Counted from the first letter of the stretch, positions 1 through 9,640 are shown. The stretch: DNA of 64,000 bases from an uncultured Eubacteriales bacterium (GCA_902776725.1 CACYQX010000001.1:1-64000), one strand, 5' to 3'. The notes: generated from the sequence alone by a model not told the origin. Numbers and translations are program-made.

Positions 1-577
<577 letters not shown>

Positions 578-607
578 TTACCTATATATTTTAACCTTTA
601 TATTATA

Positions 608-1519
608 TCACAAATTTCGGGCTCTGCCCCCTTTGATATCCTTACTGTTGAAGACATAATACAGGAGCCCGGCAATTACCACTACGGACCCTATAACACC
701 CCAAGTTGTTGGAATTTGGCCAATCATCACCCATGCAAAGAACATCGCAAATACCGTCTCGCTTGAGCTCCACGCCGAAACATAGACTGAGTCCACATGC
801 CCGAGGCATAGGTTGTTCAGGGCATGGCACCCCACCTGGCAGGCGAGCGTCATCACAATAAGCAAAAGCCAATCCTTTGACGGATAATCAAAGAAGGATG
901 TTCCGCTTGCGAGCATCGCGATCAAAAAGCAAATCCAACACGTACCAAAGAGTATCAGCACATAGACCGCTCCATCGACCTTTTCCCTCACCTTGTCGCC
1001 TATCGCGTAGAAGATTCCCATCGCGATTCCTGTGATTACAGCGAGCATATCCCCTTTGAAATGGGTGAGAGAAAGATTTGCATAATCAAGTCCCGCCGTA
1101 AGTGTCGCACCAATCATAACGACTATTATTCCAACGATTGGCTTTACACCGATTTTTCTCTTGTATATCGCAATCGAAATAAAAAGTACCACCAGAGGAT
1201 GCAGCGCGCCAAGCACCGCGGCGCTCGAGATATTTGTCATTTTTACGGCATTGAACCACGCATAGAAATGAACAAAGAGAAAGAAACCTGCAGTCATCGC
1301 ACCGGCAAGGCTCTTCTTGTCGATGTTCTTAAGCTCCCCTCTTCTGTATTTACTCGAAAAAACCGAGATAATAAAAAAGGGAAGTCCCATCGTAAGACGC
1401 CAAAACCCTATCGCAAGAGATGGTGCGGAAATCGCCTTTCCGAGCGGACCGGAAAGTGCACCGAGTATGGTCGCAAGGACAACCAGTATTTTGGCATATT
1501 TGGACAGAAACTTCTCCAT
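608..1519 (-). CDS. EamA/DMT-family transporter
   Basis: A ~303-residue integral membrane protein with about ten hydrophobic segments arranged as two EamA repeats, the usual length for drug/metabolite transporters. The N-terminus runs straight into TM1 (KILVVLATILGALSGPLGKA). The substrate cannot be read from sequence. No ribosome binding site precedes the ATG. Instead a TGGTAAACT box (minus strand, 1526-1534) lies 6 nt upstream, so the mRNA may be leaderless. It is followed downstream (minus) by enolase with no obvious terminator between, and is divergent from the PhzF-like gene. Confidence 0.9.
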   Translation of the reverse strand: MEKFLSKYAKILVVLATILGALSGPLGKAISAPSLAIGFWRLTMGLPFFIISVFSSKYRRGELKNIDKKSLAGAMTAGFFLFVHFYAWFNAVKMTNISSAAVLGALHPLVVLFISIAIYKRKIGVKPIVGIIVVMIGATLTAGLDYANLSLTHFKGDMLAVITGIAMGIFYAIGDKVREKVDGAVYVLILFGTCWICFLIAMLASGTSFFDYPSKDWLLLIVMTLACQVGCHALNNLCLGHVDSVYVSAWSSSETVFAMFFAWVMIGQIPTTWGVIGSVVVIAGLLYYVFNSKDIKGGRARNL

Positions 1520-1677
1520 ATGTCGAGTTTACCACTCCAAACCCGCCTTTACCACTATATTTTAGAGGACATATGTCCCTTCACGCCTTCTTCCATGCCT
1601 TGATAAGAATCCTTTTTAATGCTAAATTAATAGCACGTTATTTCCATAGTTTTGGCACAAAATAACGGGAGGGAATT

Positions 1678-2610
1678 ATGAAGTTTTATATAGTCGACGC
1701 TTTTACAGAAGAGCTTTTCGGCGGAAATCCCGCGGGAGTCGTTATCCTGCCTCAGGGCGGATCCTTTCCGGAAGTCGAAGTTATGAAAAAGGTTGCTGCT
1801 GAGCTCAGATACTCCGAAACCGCCTTTGTTCTTCCGGACGCCTCGGGCAGTTTCCATTTGAGATATTTCACTCCTACGGAAGAAGTCGATCTCTGCGGTC
1901 ATGCAACGATAGCTTCCTTCCACGCTCTTTTAGATGCAGAAATGGTTGCAGAAGACACAGACTATCTCGTCAGGACGATGGCGGGAGATATCACAGTTCG
2001 CATATCCGACGGAAACATAATGATGTCCATGGCCGAACCAAGGCATATAGCGACTATTTCAGACCCCATCGAGCTCGACAGGCTCTATGACATCATGGGC
2101 GGAGAGTATAACGCAAGCATCGAGCTCCTTCCGATGATCATATCCACGGGACTTCCCGACATAATGATGCCCGTAGCAAGTATTGACGAACTGAACGCGC
2201 TGTCTCCCGATATGGCTAAACTCGCAGAACTATCCAAAGCATACGGCGTAACAGGAGTACACGCATTCACAGTATCAAATAACGAAGTCTCCGGCGCCGA
2301 CATTCTGATTCACGCACGAAACTTTGCTCCGCTCTATGGAATAGATGAAGAAGCTGCCACCGGAACCGCCAACGGCGCCCTCACCTACTATCTGAAGCTT
2401 AACAACATAATCGATATCCCTTCAACCTGCAAAGTAATTCAGGGAGAAAAGATGGGACGCCCCTCCGTCATCATGACAAGCATCCAGGCAAACCCTGCGG
2501 GTGTCTATGTCCTAGACGGACCATCACTGGAATCTGAGTATCCGACAATCCACGAAATCTTCGTAGGAGGAAGCGCTAGGATTTTGGCCAAGGGCGAGAT
2601 AAACATATAA
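1678..2610 (+). CDS. PhzF-family isomerase-like protein
   Basis: A 310-residue member of the PhzF/diaminopimelate-epimerase-fold family, two mirrored domains expected in the cytoplasm. The catalytic-site glutamate is present (AELRYSETAF, Glu47), as are the DLCGHATIA loop and the C-terminal EEAATGTANGAL motif. GGGAGGG stands 5 nt before the ATG. Phenazine synthesis is not implied: no other phz genes are nearby and most homologues are of unknown substrate. It ends in a bidirectional hairpin shared with the convergent MATE gene. Confidence 0.9.
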   Translation: MKFYIVDAFTEELFGGNPAGVVILPQGGSFPEVEVMKKVAAELRYSETAFVLPDASGSFHLRYFTPTEEVDLCGHATIASFHALLDAEMVAEDTDYLVRTMAGDITVRISDGNIMMSMAEPRHIATISDPIELDRLYDIMGGEYNASIELLPMIISTGLPDIMMPVASIDELNALSPDMAKLAELSKAYGVTGVHAFTVSNNEVSGADILIHARNFAPLYGIDEEAATGTANGALTYYLKLNNIIDIPSTCKVIQGEKMGRPSVIMTSIQANPAGVYVLDGPSLESEYPTIHEIFVGGSARILAKGEINI

Positions 2611-2635
2611 TACTGAACAACACTTTCCATGCAAC

Positions 2636-2661
2636 AAAAAGGCGGCCTCTTGCCGCCTTTT
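2636..2661. terminator. bidirectional intrinsic terminator
   Basis: The hairpin AGGCGGC-CTCTT-GCCGCCT is flanked by A-tract and T-tract. It serves both the phzF-like gene (+) and the MATE gene (-). Confidence 0.9.
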
Positions 2662-2675
2662 AATTCTACCTTGTC

Positions 2676-4043
2676 CTAATCTATATCTCTTATTACCGTG
2701 TTCATCCACTTTTTGGACAAATAGCGCCAGGTAAGGATGATACCTTTTACTACTTCTTCTATACGGATGAGTATAAAGCACCAGTGAATCGGAAGGTGCC
2801 AAACCGTTGCACCCAGGAAGGCCAGCGGAACCGCTACAAGCCAGACGCAGCCACTTTCTGCGAGCATGGCAAACCTGGTATCGCCGCCGCCACGTAGCGT
2901 TCCGGTAATATGGATTCCCCCATAGATGCTGATTGGAGTGGTAAGCCCTATCAGCATCAGAATCTTAAACGCATAACTCTTTCCATCCGGAGTCAAATTG
3001 AAGAGATTGGTCATTGGGTATGCAGCAATCATAACAATGCCGCCTATTATCGCACCCATGATCACTCCCACCTTCAGTATGTGCTTGGACATTTCCCATG
3101 TGTAATCCTTATCGCCTTCTCCAAGCTTCTCGCCAATCATAATGAGGGCCGCATCCCCTATACTGAACCCCGCAAACGAAAATACATTGGCTATAATATT
3201 GGCCGCTTGATATGCAGCATACTCTGTTGTTCCTATCCTGTTAAATGCAGCAACATACATTGTCTGCCCGAGCGACCAAAGAAGTTCGTTCACTGTTGTT
3301 GGAGTTGCATTCTTTATTATTCTCTTCACGAGTTCGCCGTTCCACCCAAAGAAGGACTTAATCGGCCCGTAATAATAATTCCATTTTCTCGTTGCGCAGA
3401 ACACATTGATTCCTATTTCCAAGAATCTTGCTGTGACGGTTGCAATTGCGGCACCGGCAACCCCAAGTCTCGGAGCGCCAAATTTACCAAAGATCAAAAT
3501 ATAATTCAGGATTGTATTTGTTGAAAAAGTAACCGTACTCACAACGAGCGGAACCTTGGTCTGTTGCGTTGATCTGAATCCCATCTCCAGTGGACCCGAA
3601 ACGCCGAGAAGCAAGAATGAGAGCGCATTAATCCTTACGTACTGCACGGCCAATTCCTGAACCGCAGGATCCTTTGTGTAAAAACCTATTATTGTCTCGG
3701 TCTTTAACATCGCAACAGCAAAGAAGAGCACGCCGGTTCCAAATAAAACCGTCATTGCGAGTCCAATGACTTTCCTAATGTTCGCCTTGTCAGCGGCTCC
3801 GTAGAACTGAGATGAGAACGTAGCAAAACCACCCATCATTCCAAAGTTGACAAGATGGAATATCATGAAGATTTGCGCAGCAACGCCGACTGCAGCAAGT
3901 TCAGTCTCACCCAAGAAGCCAACCATAAGGTTGTCAACAAGGCTCAACGTCGCAGACACAACTCCCTGCAGCGCAATCGGCACCGCAAGCATTCTCAGTT
4001 TTCTATTCAGTTGTTTCTTGTCGATTGCACTTGTCCTGTTCAT
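2676..4043 (-). CDS. MATE-family efflux transporter
   Basis: Exports drugs or metabolites using a cation gradient; about 12 membrane segments in two halves, ~455 residues, typical for NorM/DinF-type MATE proteins. Recognised from the N-half pattern (PIALQGVVSATLSLVDNLMV, GFLGETELAAVGVAAQ) and its repeat in the C-half. Start chosen at the ATG 4043 (MNRTSAIDKKQ), preceded by GGGGTG. An upstream GTG at 4055 is also possible; its ribosome binding site would be GAGGA inside the terminator stem of the preceding gene. Confidence 0.92.
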   Translation of the reverse strand: MNRTSAIDKKQLNRKLRMLAVPIALQGVVSATLSLVDNLMVGFLGETELAAVGVAAQIFMIFHLVNFGMMGGFATFSSQFYGAADKANIRKVIGLAMTVLFGTGVLFFAVAMLKTETIIGFYTKDPAVQELAVQYVRINALSFLLLGVSGPLEMGFRSTQQTKVPLVVSTVTFSTNTILNYILIFGKFGAPRLGVAGAAIATVTARFLEIGINVFCATRKWNYYYGPIKSFFGWNGELVKRIIKNATPTTVNELLWSLGQTMYVAAFNRIGTTEYAAYQAANIIANVFSFAGFSIGDAALIMIGEKLGEGDKDYTWEMSKHILKVGVIMGAIIGGIVMIAAYPMTNLFNLTPDGKSYAFKILMLIGLTTPISIYGGIHITGTLRGGGDTRFAMLAESGCVWLVAVPLAFLGATVWHLPIHWCFILIRIEEVVKGIILTWRYLSKKWMNTVIRDID

Positions 4044-4060
4044 CCCGGTTGACACCCCAT

Positions 4061-4090
4061 AAAAAATCCTCGCGTAAACCGCGAGGATTA
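4061..4090 (-). terminator. intrinsic terminator of dCMP deaminase gene
   Basis: On the minus strand TCCTCGCG-GTTTA-CGCGAGGA is followed by TTTTTT. The 3' arm (GAGGA) lies 11 nt from a GTG that could start the MATE gene, so terminator and ribosome binding site may overlap. Confidence 0.85.
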
Positions 4091-4112
4091 CACGTACTAC
4101 TAGCTAATCTTT

Positions 4113-4610
4113 TTAGCGTGTTTCCTTTAACATTATAATGCGTTTTCCGGCTTCGCCGAGGAGCTCTTCCGCCAGTTCATCCGGATAACCTTCTTTTACA
4201 ACAATCTTGTCTATGCCCGCATTGATGATCATCTTTGAACAAATCACGCAAGGCTGATGTGTAATATATATCGAAGCACCTTCCACGCTCTCGCCAAGCG
4301 TGGCTGCCTGGATAATTGCATTTTGCTCTGCATGAAGCGCTCTGCAGAGTTCATGTCTCTCGCCGGACGGAACTCCGAGTTTCTCTCTCAGGCATCCACC
4401 GAGTTCACCGCAGTGCGCAAGGCCCTTTGGCGCTCCGTTATATCCCGTCGCGATTATATGCTTATTCTTTACGATCACGGCTCCCACATGTCTTCTGAGA
4501 CAGGTTGATCTCGTAGCAGTCAGCTCCGCCATCTCCATAAAATATTCGTCCCAGCTTGGGCGGCTAGCCGTTCCCGCTTCACCCATTACAACTTCTTTTT
4601 CAGCGCTCAT
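4113..4610 (-). CDS. dCMP deaminase / cytidine-deoxycytidylate deaminase family
   Basis: A zinc-dependent deaminase of ~165 residues, probably dCMP to dUMP for thymidylate supply (ComEB-like). The zinc site is complete: HAEQNAI with the catalytic Glu, then PCVICSKMI giving the two Cys ligands. An extra His/Cys-rich stretch ([13 protein letters not shown], later RHELCR) matches the second structural metal site of dCMP deaminases. The ATG at 4610 has GGAG 6 nt upstream; a TTG further upstream is a worse choice. Confidence 0.92.
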   Translation of the reverse strand: MSAEKEVVMGEAGTASRPSWDEYFMEMAELTATRSTCLRRHVGAVIVKNKHIIATGYNGAPKGLAHCGELGGCLREKLGVPSGERHELCRALHAEQNAIIQAATLGESVEGASIYITHQPCVICSKMIINAGIDKIVVKEGYPDELAEELLGEAGKRIIMLKETR

Positions 4611-4690
4611 AAATATCTCCAAATCTCACTTAAATATGTAACAACTGCTTTTCCTATTCTACATTTTTTTATTTTACTCGTCAAAAGAAT

Positions 4691-5470
4691 TCAGCCTATA
4701 TCATCAAAGAAAATTTCCGCGAGATAGAGTCCGCATGCGGGCGCGGTATGCCCGGCATTGGTCCTGTCGCAACTTGCAATTATCTCCGAAATATCTTCCG
4801 GTTTAATCTTTCCAAGTCCGACCTCTATCAAGGTTCCCGTCATGATGCGAACCATATTGTAGAGGAAACCGTCTCCCCTTACCCAAAAAACGATATCGCC
4901 ATCCGCCTCTTCTACGCGCGCGTCATAAATCGTCCTAACCGTCGTCTCGCGTGGCGTTCCTCCTGCCGCCTGGAATGCAGCAAAATCATGCGTACCGACC
5001 AGATGCTTAGCCGCCTCCTGCATGGCAGTAATATCGAGCTCATCGGCATCGATCGTATAACAATAATTTCTCCTAAACGCACTTTGCTCGCCGCAGTTTA
5101 TCAAATACTTATACGTCTTTCCCTTGCATGAAAACCGCGCATGGAAATCCTCGGGCATTTCTTCCGCGGAAAGAACTCTCACATCTGATCCTTTGCTGCC
5201 CTCTCCGTATCTTCCGCCCGACAACATATTGTTAAGCGCCTTTGGAAGATTCTCCGTTGGAATCCCGATATCAGCAGTGAAGCTGCAGCACTGCCCGAGC
5301 GCGTGAACGCCGGCGTCGGTTCTGCTTGTGCCCGAAACCGCGATTTCCTGCCCGCAGACAGCGGCTAGTGCCTCTTGCAGAGTCCCCTGCACCGTACGGA
5401 GATTCCTCTGTTCCTGCCAGCCGTGAAAAAGACTCCCGTCGTATTCAAGTTTCAAAAGATAGTTTTTCAT
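4691..5470 (-). CDS. truA: tRNA pseudouridine(38-40) synthase TruA
   Basis: Modifies U38-U40 of tRNA anticodon arms. The catalytic Asp is in SGTSRTDAGVHA (Asp52), with LEYDGSLFHGWQEQ at the N-terminus and the C-terminal FLYNMVRIMTG. About 259 residues, normal length. The start is MKNYLLKLEY at 5470. There is no ribosome binding site; an extended -10 (TGCTATACT, minus strand 5477-5485) lies 6 nt before the ATG, so the mRNA is predicted leaderless. Divergent from the prepilin-peptidase-like gene. Confidence 0.95.
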   Translation of the reverse strand: MKNYLLKLEYDGSLFHGWQEQRNLRTVQGTLQEALAAVCGQEIAVSGTSRTDAGVHALGQCCSFTADIGIPTENLPKALNNMLSGGRYGEGSKGSDVRVLSAEEMPEDFHARFSCKGKTYKYLINCGEQSAFRRNYCYTIDADELDITAMQEAAKHLVGTHDFAAFQAAGGTPRETTVRTIYDARVEEADGDIVFWVRGDGFLYNMVRIMTGTLIEVGLGKIKPEDISEIIASCDRTNAGHTAPACGLYLAEIFFDDIG

Positions 5471-5543
5471 ATATACAGTATAGCATAGTGAATGCGCCAA
5501 ATGGCGAGTTGCTTTCTCTGTAAAAATATGGTAGCATAAAAAT

Positions 5544-6263
5544 GTGAACGGCAAACTCATAGAAGGAGGAATCGTCCTCACCAAAGTCATAATCGCAGTC
5601 ATAATAGGCATTCTCGAAGGAAACGGCGCAGTTTATTTCTTCAACAAAATGCCGGGCACCTGGCTCTGCGACTACGGCGAAACGCCAAGCGACGAACTCC
5701 TTAACCCAACAACTCAGAGAATCAAAAGTTCACCGTGGAAATACCTCTTTTCCATGGGTTTTGTAATACTTAATATCAAACTCGTCATGGATGACTGGCA
5801 ATATGCCATTGCAGCAAGCGCTGTACTCTTGATACTTCTTGAACTCTCACTCGCCGACAAAAAATATTCAATCGTTCCGGATCAACTCGTAATACTACTC
5901 TGCATAACTGCGATAGGCTTTATCCCCTTCCACGGTTCATGGAAGGCCCAACTCTTCGGCGGACTCATCGGATTTGGACTTATGACCGCAATCGCACTCG
6001 TCGGCAAATTTGCATATAAGCGCGAGAGCATCGGCGGAGGCGATATCAAATTATTCTTTGCGCTTGGACTCATAAGCGGAATCAAAGGAATACTCTTTAT
6101 CTTTGCCGCAACCGCACTCATAAGCGCAGCCTGCTTTGCATACCTGCTATCAAAGAAGAGAGTCAAAATAACCGACTCTCTTCCCATGGTTCCCTATATA
6201 TCAGTTGCAGCAGCTTTGTACCTGGTTTTCCTCTGGTATATAAACTTCTCTTTTCTTTTCTGA
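5544..6263 (+). CDS. A24 prepilin-peptidase-like membrane protein
   Basis: About 239 residues with six or more membrane segments. The aspartic-protease motifs of the A24/GXGD family are present: LADKKYSIVPDQL (first Asp) and IGGGDIKLFFALG (GxGD). The N-terminal ~95 residues differ from classical PilD; the cysteine motif of the methylase-type N-domain is missing. No pilin or type II secretion genes are nearby. Start is uncertain: GTG 5544 follows TGGTAGCAT by 6 nt, while AAGGAGGA at 5563-5570 has no ATG, GTG or TTG at a proper distance. Its stop abuts the convergent VWA gene without a gap. Confidence 0.8.
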   Translation: MNGKLIEGGIVLTKVIIAVIIGILEGNGAVYFFNKMPGTWLCDYGETPSDELLNPTTQRIKSSPWKYLFSMGFVILNIKLVMDDWQYAIAASAVLLILLELSLADKKYSIVPDQLVILLCITAIGFIPFHGSWKAQLFGGLIGFGLMTAIALVGKFAYKRESIGGGDIKLFFALGLISGIKGILFIFAATALISAACFAYLLSKKRVKITDSLPMVPYISVAAALYLVFLWYINFSFLF

Positions 6264-7793
6264 TTATTTGTAGCCGTTGATTATTCTCACGATTATGTCG
6301 TGAAGAAGTTCTACGCTGTAATCACCTATGATCGGTTCAAGGTGAGAATCTCCCACTCCCGAATCATCCGTAAGGAATACGTATTCTCCATCCGTACAAA
6401 TTGCAAGCGTTCTACCAAAGAGTTCTGTTTCCCTTTCCGCGTTTGATGCGACAACCGGAACTACATGAATTCCGCGTGCCGCGGCCGATTCCACAGCCTC
6501 CACTATCCTATCTTCTGTTCCGTAGTGCGGTGGTGCATCAAAGATCAGGAAGCAAACCTTATTCATGTCGCTTCTCCAGTCGCCGTTTGATGTAATCGTT
6601 TCGTACAGAATATCCGAAACAGCCTCAGGTGTGTCTCCGCCACCCGCCGCATATTCAGAAGAAATCAATCTCTGAACCTCGTTTACGTCAGACGTGAATC
6701 CGTTGGTCTTTGTTACGTAATCGTCTCCCTCGTCGCGGTAGAAGTTTGCCGAGTACAAAACTCCATCTTCAGCAGTATCTTCGGCAATCTTTGCAAAATC
6801 CATCTGCAGATATGCGAGTTCGTCACCCATGGATCCGGTCGTGTCGACTATGAACATTACCTGAACTCCGGATAAGTTTTCGCCGGCCTTGCTCGTCACT
6901 ATCGTTATATCGTCGGAGGGAACAGGCGCAGGTGTCGTTCCCGGATTGTTTTCGCTTTCAGGCTCATCATAATCAACTACCGCTGATTCAATCATAGCCA
7001 TTTCGCCATTGCATTCGGCATATGCCGGAGTCTCGCCGCTCCAGGCGGGAACAAATAGATATGCCACTCCTTCTTTATTGGTCTTTGCGGTCCAGAGCGT
7101 TCCGGCTCCCCCCGTTCTGAGCGTAACCGTTTCGTTTGCAAGAGGATTTCCGCCTTCGTCAACCACGGTAACTTTATACCTCGTTCGCGGATCAATTCCG
7201 TAGCTTGGGAACTCAATTCTTCCCGAGTTTACCAGATTCGTAAAGAACGGCCAATTCGCATTATCGTTCCACTGACCGGCTGTAAGAACAAAGGCCTCTC
7301 CTTGCGTCGGCTCATAAGGAACGAAAGGATCGTCAATCGGTTCAATATCTCCCTCGATTGATCCGTCAGATATTTCTTCCACCTCTGCTTCGGCTGCCTC
7401 TTCAGCAAAGTTTATATCTCCCTCGGCCGCCTCTTTTTCTTCGGCTCCCGGCGCAGTGGCAAGCGCACCGCTGGATGCGGGCTCTTCCGCAGTCTCAACT
7501 TCGTAAGGATAATCGCCCGTTTCCTTTTTGCTCATGGGTTTGATTATGCTGACAACACCTACACATAGGATAAGTACTGCGGCTGCACTCATTACTTTCA
7601 TCCACGTGCGTTTCTTGGCTCTCTTGTCCGCTGCATCCTCTGCATATGAGCCCTCTATCACCGTAAATGTATTCTGAGCCTCGCTTATATCCTCACGGCT
7701 CGCCTCAATCACATATTCGTCTTTTATTTCTCCAATCGCGTCGAGAAGCTGCTCTCCTCGATGCAATGAATTCTTTTCTATTTCTTTATTCAT
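6264..7793 (-). CDS. membrane-anchored VWA-domain protein, likely anti-sigma partner
   Basis: A 509-residue protein. Residues 1-65 are a cytoplasmic, charged segment, 66-86 one membrane span. About 90-160 is an acidic, low-complexity linker. About 165-280 is an Ig/carboxypeptidase-regulatory-like region (YKVTVVDEGGNPLANETVTL). From ~310 there is a von Willebrand factor A domain with an intact MIDAS (DTTGS at 317-321, GDTPEAV later). It overlaps the ECF sigma gene by 4 nt (ATGA), the usual arrangement of sigma and membrane anti-sigma factor. The anti-sigma role of the N-terminus is inferred from context; no recognisable zinc anti-sigma motif is seen. Confidence 0.8.
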   Translation of the reverse strand: MNKEIEKNSLHRGEQLLDAIGEIKDEYVIEASREDISEAQNTFTVIEGSYAEDAADKRAKKRTWMKVMSAAAVLILCVGVVSIIKPMSKKETGDYPYEVETAEEPASSGALATAPGAEEKEAAEGDINFAEEAAEAEVEEISDGSIEGDIEPIDDPFVPYEPTQGEAFVLTAGQWNDNANWPFFTNLVNSGRIEFPSYGIDPRTRYKVTVVDEGGNPLANETVTLRTGGAGTLWTAKTNKEGVAYLFVPAWSGETPAYAECNGEMAMIESAVVDYDEPESENNPGTTPAPVPSDDITIVTSKAGENLSGVQVMFIVDTTGSMGDELAYLQMDFAKIAEDTAEDGVLYSANFYRDEGDDYVTKTNGFTSDVNEVQRLISSEYAAGGGDTPEAVSDILYETITSNGDWRSDMNKVCFLIFDAPPHYGTEDRIVEAVESAAARGIHVVPVVASNAERETELFGRTLAICTDGEYVFLTDDSGVGDSHLEPIIGDYSVELLHDIIVRIINGYK

Positions 7794-8350
7794 ACGTAAA
7801 TACCCTCTTTCGCCAAATGGTCTTTTAATTTGTCTCTAGTACGCTTAAGCGTCATCTTGACTTTGCTCTCGCCGTAACCAAACCGGGCTGCCACATCCTT
7901 TACCGATTCCAAATACCAGTAGCGCAAGACGAAAATCTTCCTCTCCTCTGCGGCAAGCCCGGACAAAAAGGTGTTCAGGGCTTCCGTTATAGCCCTGTCC
8001 TCCAGCTGGCCCTCAACCGTACTTCCCGAAGCTATGCACTCCACCAATTCTTCCACAGCCAAAGTGGGCTCTCCGCCACCTCGCTTGTCCGCGGTCATAT
8101 CGCGATACTTCTTGAGGGAGAGATTCCTCGTAATCTTTCCAAGGAAAGCCTTTAGAATGCTTGGCCTCTCGGGCGGAATCGCATTCCAAGCGCCCATATA
8201 CGTATCGCTTACGCATTCCTGGGTGTCCCTGTCATCCTTCAGGATATTTCCGGCTATGGTTTTTAGGTAGTTTCCATACTTGTCATCGGTGGCCGCAATC
8301 GCGCCCTCATCCCGGTTCCAGTACAGCTCAATGATTTTTTCGTCTTCCAT
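7790..8350 (-). CDS. ECF-type RNA polymerase sigma factor
   Basis: An extracytoplasmic-function sigma-70 factor of ~186 residues. Region 2 is at residues ~10-85 (DRDTQECVSDTYMGAWNAIP, then FLGKITRNLSLKKYRD). Region 4 is at ~125-180 (LAAEERKIFVLRYWYLESVK, then the helix-turn-helix ending KVKMTLKRTRDKLKDHL). AGGGG lies 11 nt before the ATG. It is translationally coupled to the downstream VWA membrane protein, which suggests a surface-signal-responsive regulon. Confidence 0.92.
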   Translation of the reverse strand: MEDEKIIELYWNRDEGAIAATDDKYGNYLKTIAGNILKDDRDTQECVSDTYMGAWNAIPPERPSILKAFLGKITRNLSLKKYRDMTADKRGGGEPTLAVEELVECIASGSTVEGQLEDRAITEALNTFLSGLAAEERKIFVLRYWYLESVKDVAARFGYGESKVKMTLKRTRDKLKDHLAKEGIYV

Positions 8351-8626
8351 GATGTGTAATCCCCTTTTATGGTATTAACTTTATGGTTTTGGAATCGTTC
8401 ACCCATAAAGTACCCATCTGGTTTATCAGGTCACAAAAATTATATCATAAATACTATGCCGACCACAGAGGTGTGCAATTCTTCCTAGTCCTCGGGGCTA
8501 GCAATTACAGAACTGCCTGCATCTGTGACCAGCTTTTTTGTGGTATAATAATATAGAAAGTGAGTATTCAAATCTCAATACTTTTAAGTCGATATTTGCT
8601 ATACATAGATGGCAGGAGATACCCAA
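8351..8626. promoter_or_regulatory. divergent intergenic region with possible structured RNA and promoter
   Basis: 276 nt between the sigma gene and the DUF362 gene. GGTCACA (8429-8435) can pair with TGTGACC (8524-8530). Between them is a 7-bp hairpin CTAGTCC-TCG-GGGCTAG (8485-8501), and TTTTTT follows at 8534. An extended -10, TGGTATAAT (TATAAT at 8544-8549), should drive the DUF362 gene. I could not match the structure to a known riboswitch. Confidence 0.4.
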
Positions 8627-9640
8627 ATGTTTGAAGCAAGAAAAATGCCGGGACTGGACGGCGATAAGTATGTTCCTATCAGCGAGCGCACAGGCGATGA
8701 ATCCGTAGTTTTCTTTACTCGCGACCTATCCGCTGAAGGACTTAGAAAAATTTACGAGCGCATCAAAGCACCGCTAGAAGGAAAAGTCGCAATCAAACTC
8801 CATACCGGAGAGCCAAACGGCCCCAACATCATTCCGAGACCTTGGGTACGGGAACTTATAGAAAAAGATCTTCCAAACGGAACAATCGTTGAGACCAATA
8901 CATATTATGAAGGCGACCGTTTCACCACTGAGGACCACAGAAAGACTCTGGAGATTAACGGTTGGACATTCTCACCCGTTGACATCATGGACGAGCACGG
9001 AACAGCACTCCTCCCGGTCAAAGACGGCAAATGGTTCACCGAAATGTCCGTAGGAAAGAGTCTTCTTAACTACGATTCATTCCTTGCCCTCACCCATTTC
9101 AAAGGTCATACCATGGGTGGCTTCGGAGGCTCCAACAAAAATATCGCAATCGGCTGCGCCGACGGTCGTGACGGAAAGAAGTGGATTCACTGCCCGCAGA
9201 ACGAAGACGGTTCGTGGGGCGACCAGTGGGGAATCGCAGAAGAAGAAGTGATGGAGCGCATGGTTGAATCAACCAAGTCGGTAGTCGATCATTTTGCCTA
9301 TAAAATTTCATTTATAAATGTAATGAGAAATATGTCAGTTTCCTGCGACTGCGAAGGCGTTGCTGCAGAACCAGTAGTTACACCAAATGTCGGAATCCTC
9401 GCGTCACTCGATATAGTTGCGCTTGACTCCGCTTGCGTAGATCTCATTTGGGCGATGAAAGAGGAAGACGGAAAAGCCATGAAGGAGCGCATCACCACAA
9501 GGCACGGCCTCAGGCAGCTTTCATACATGCACGAGATGGGCATGGGAAATTGGAAGTATAAACTCATAGATATCGATAATGATGATCAGGAGATTACCCA
9601 GGAAGAAGCCGTAGCTCACGTAGTTCCGTTCAGCGAATAA
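8627..9640 (+). CDS. DUF362 domain-containing protein
   Basis: About 337 residues of the DUF362 family, recognised from VAIKLHTGEPNGPNIIPRP, the LALTHFKGHTMGGFGGSNKN core and the ALDSACVDLIW region. Many DUF362 proteins end in two 4Fe-4S ferredoxin motifs; this one ends shortly after the DUF362 domain without a CxxCxxCxxxC cluster. The substrate is unknown. Start set at the second ATG (8627), 8 nt after AGGAG. The ATG at 8609 has no ribosome binding site. Confidence 0.88.
   Translation: MFEARKMPGLDGDKYVPISERTGDESVVFFTRDLSAEGLRKIYERIKAPLEGKVAIKLHTGEPNGPNIIPRPWVRELIEKDLPNGTIVETNTYYEGDRFTTEDHRKTLEINGWTFSPVDIMDEHGTALLPVKDGKWFTEMSVGKSLLNYDSFLALTHFKGHTMGGFGGSNKNIAIGCADGRDGKKWIHCPQNEDGSWGDQWGIAEEEVMERMVESTKSVVDHFAYKISFINVMRNMSVSCDCEGVAAEPVVTPNVGILASLDIVALDSACVDLIWAMKEEDGKAMKERITTRHGLRQLSYMHEMGMGNWKYKLIDIDNDDQEITQEEAVAHVVPFSE

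Noticed and set aside
642..872. Open frame of 76 codons opposite the EamA gene region
   Set aside because: Lies fully inside the EamA coding sequence in another frame, with an implausible composition and no ribosome binding site.
1678..2610. Phenazine biosynthesis
   Set aside because: PhzF-like proteins are widespread without phenazine pathways and no other phz gene is present.
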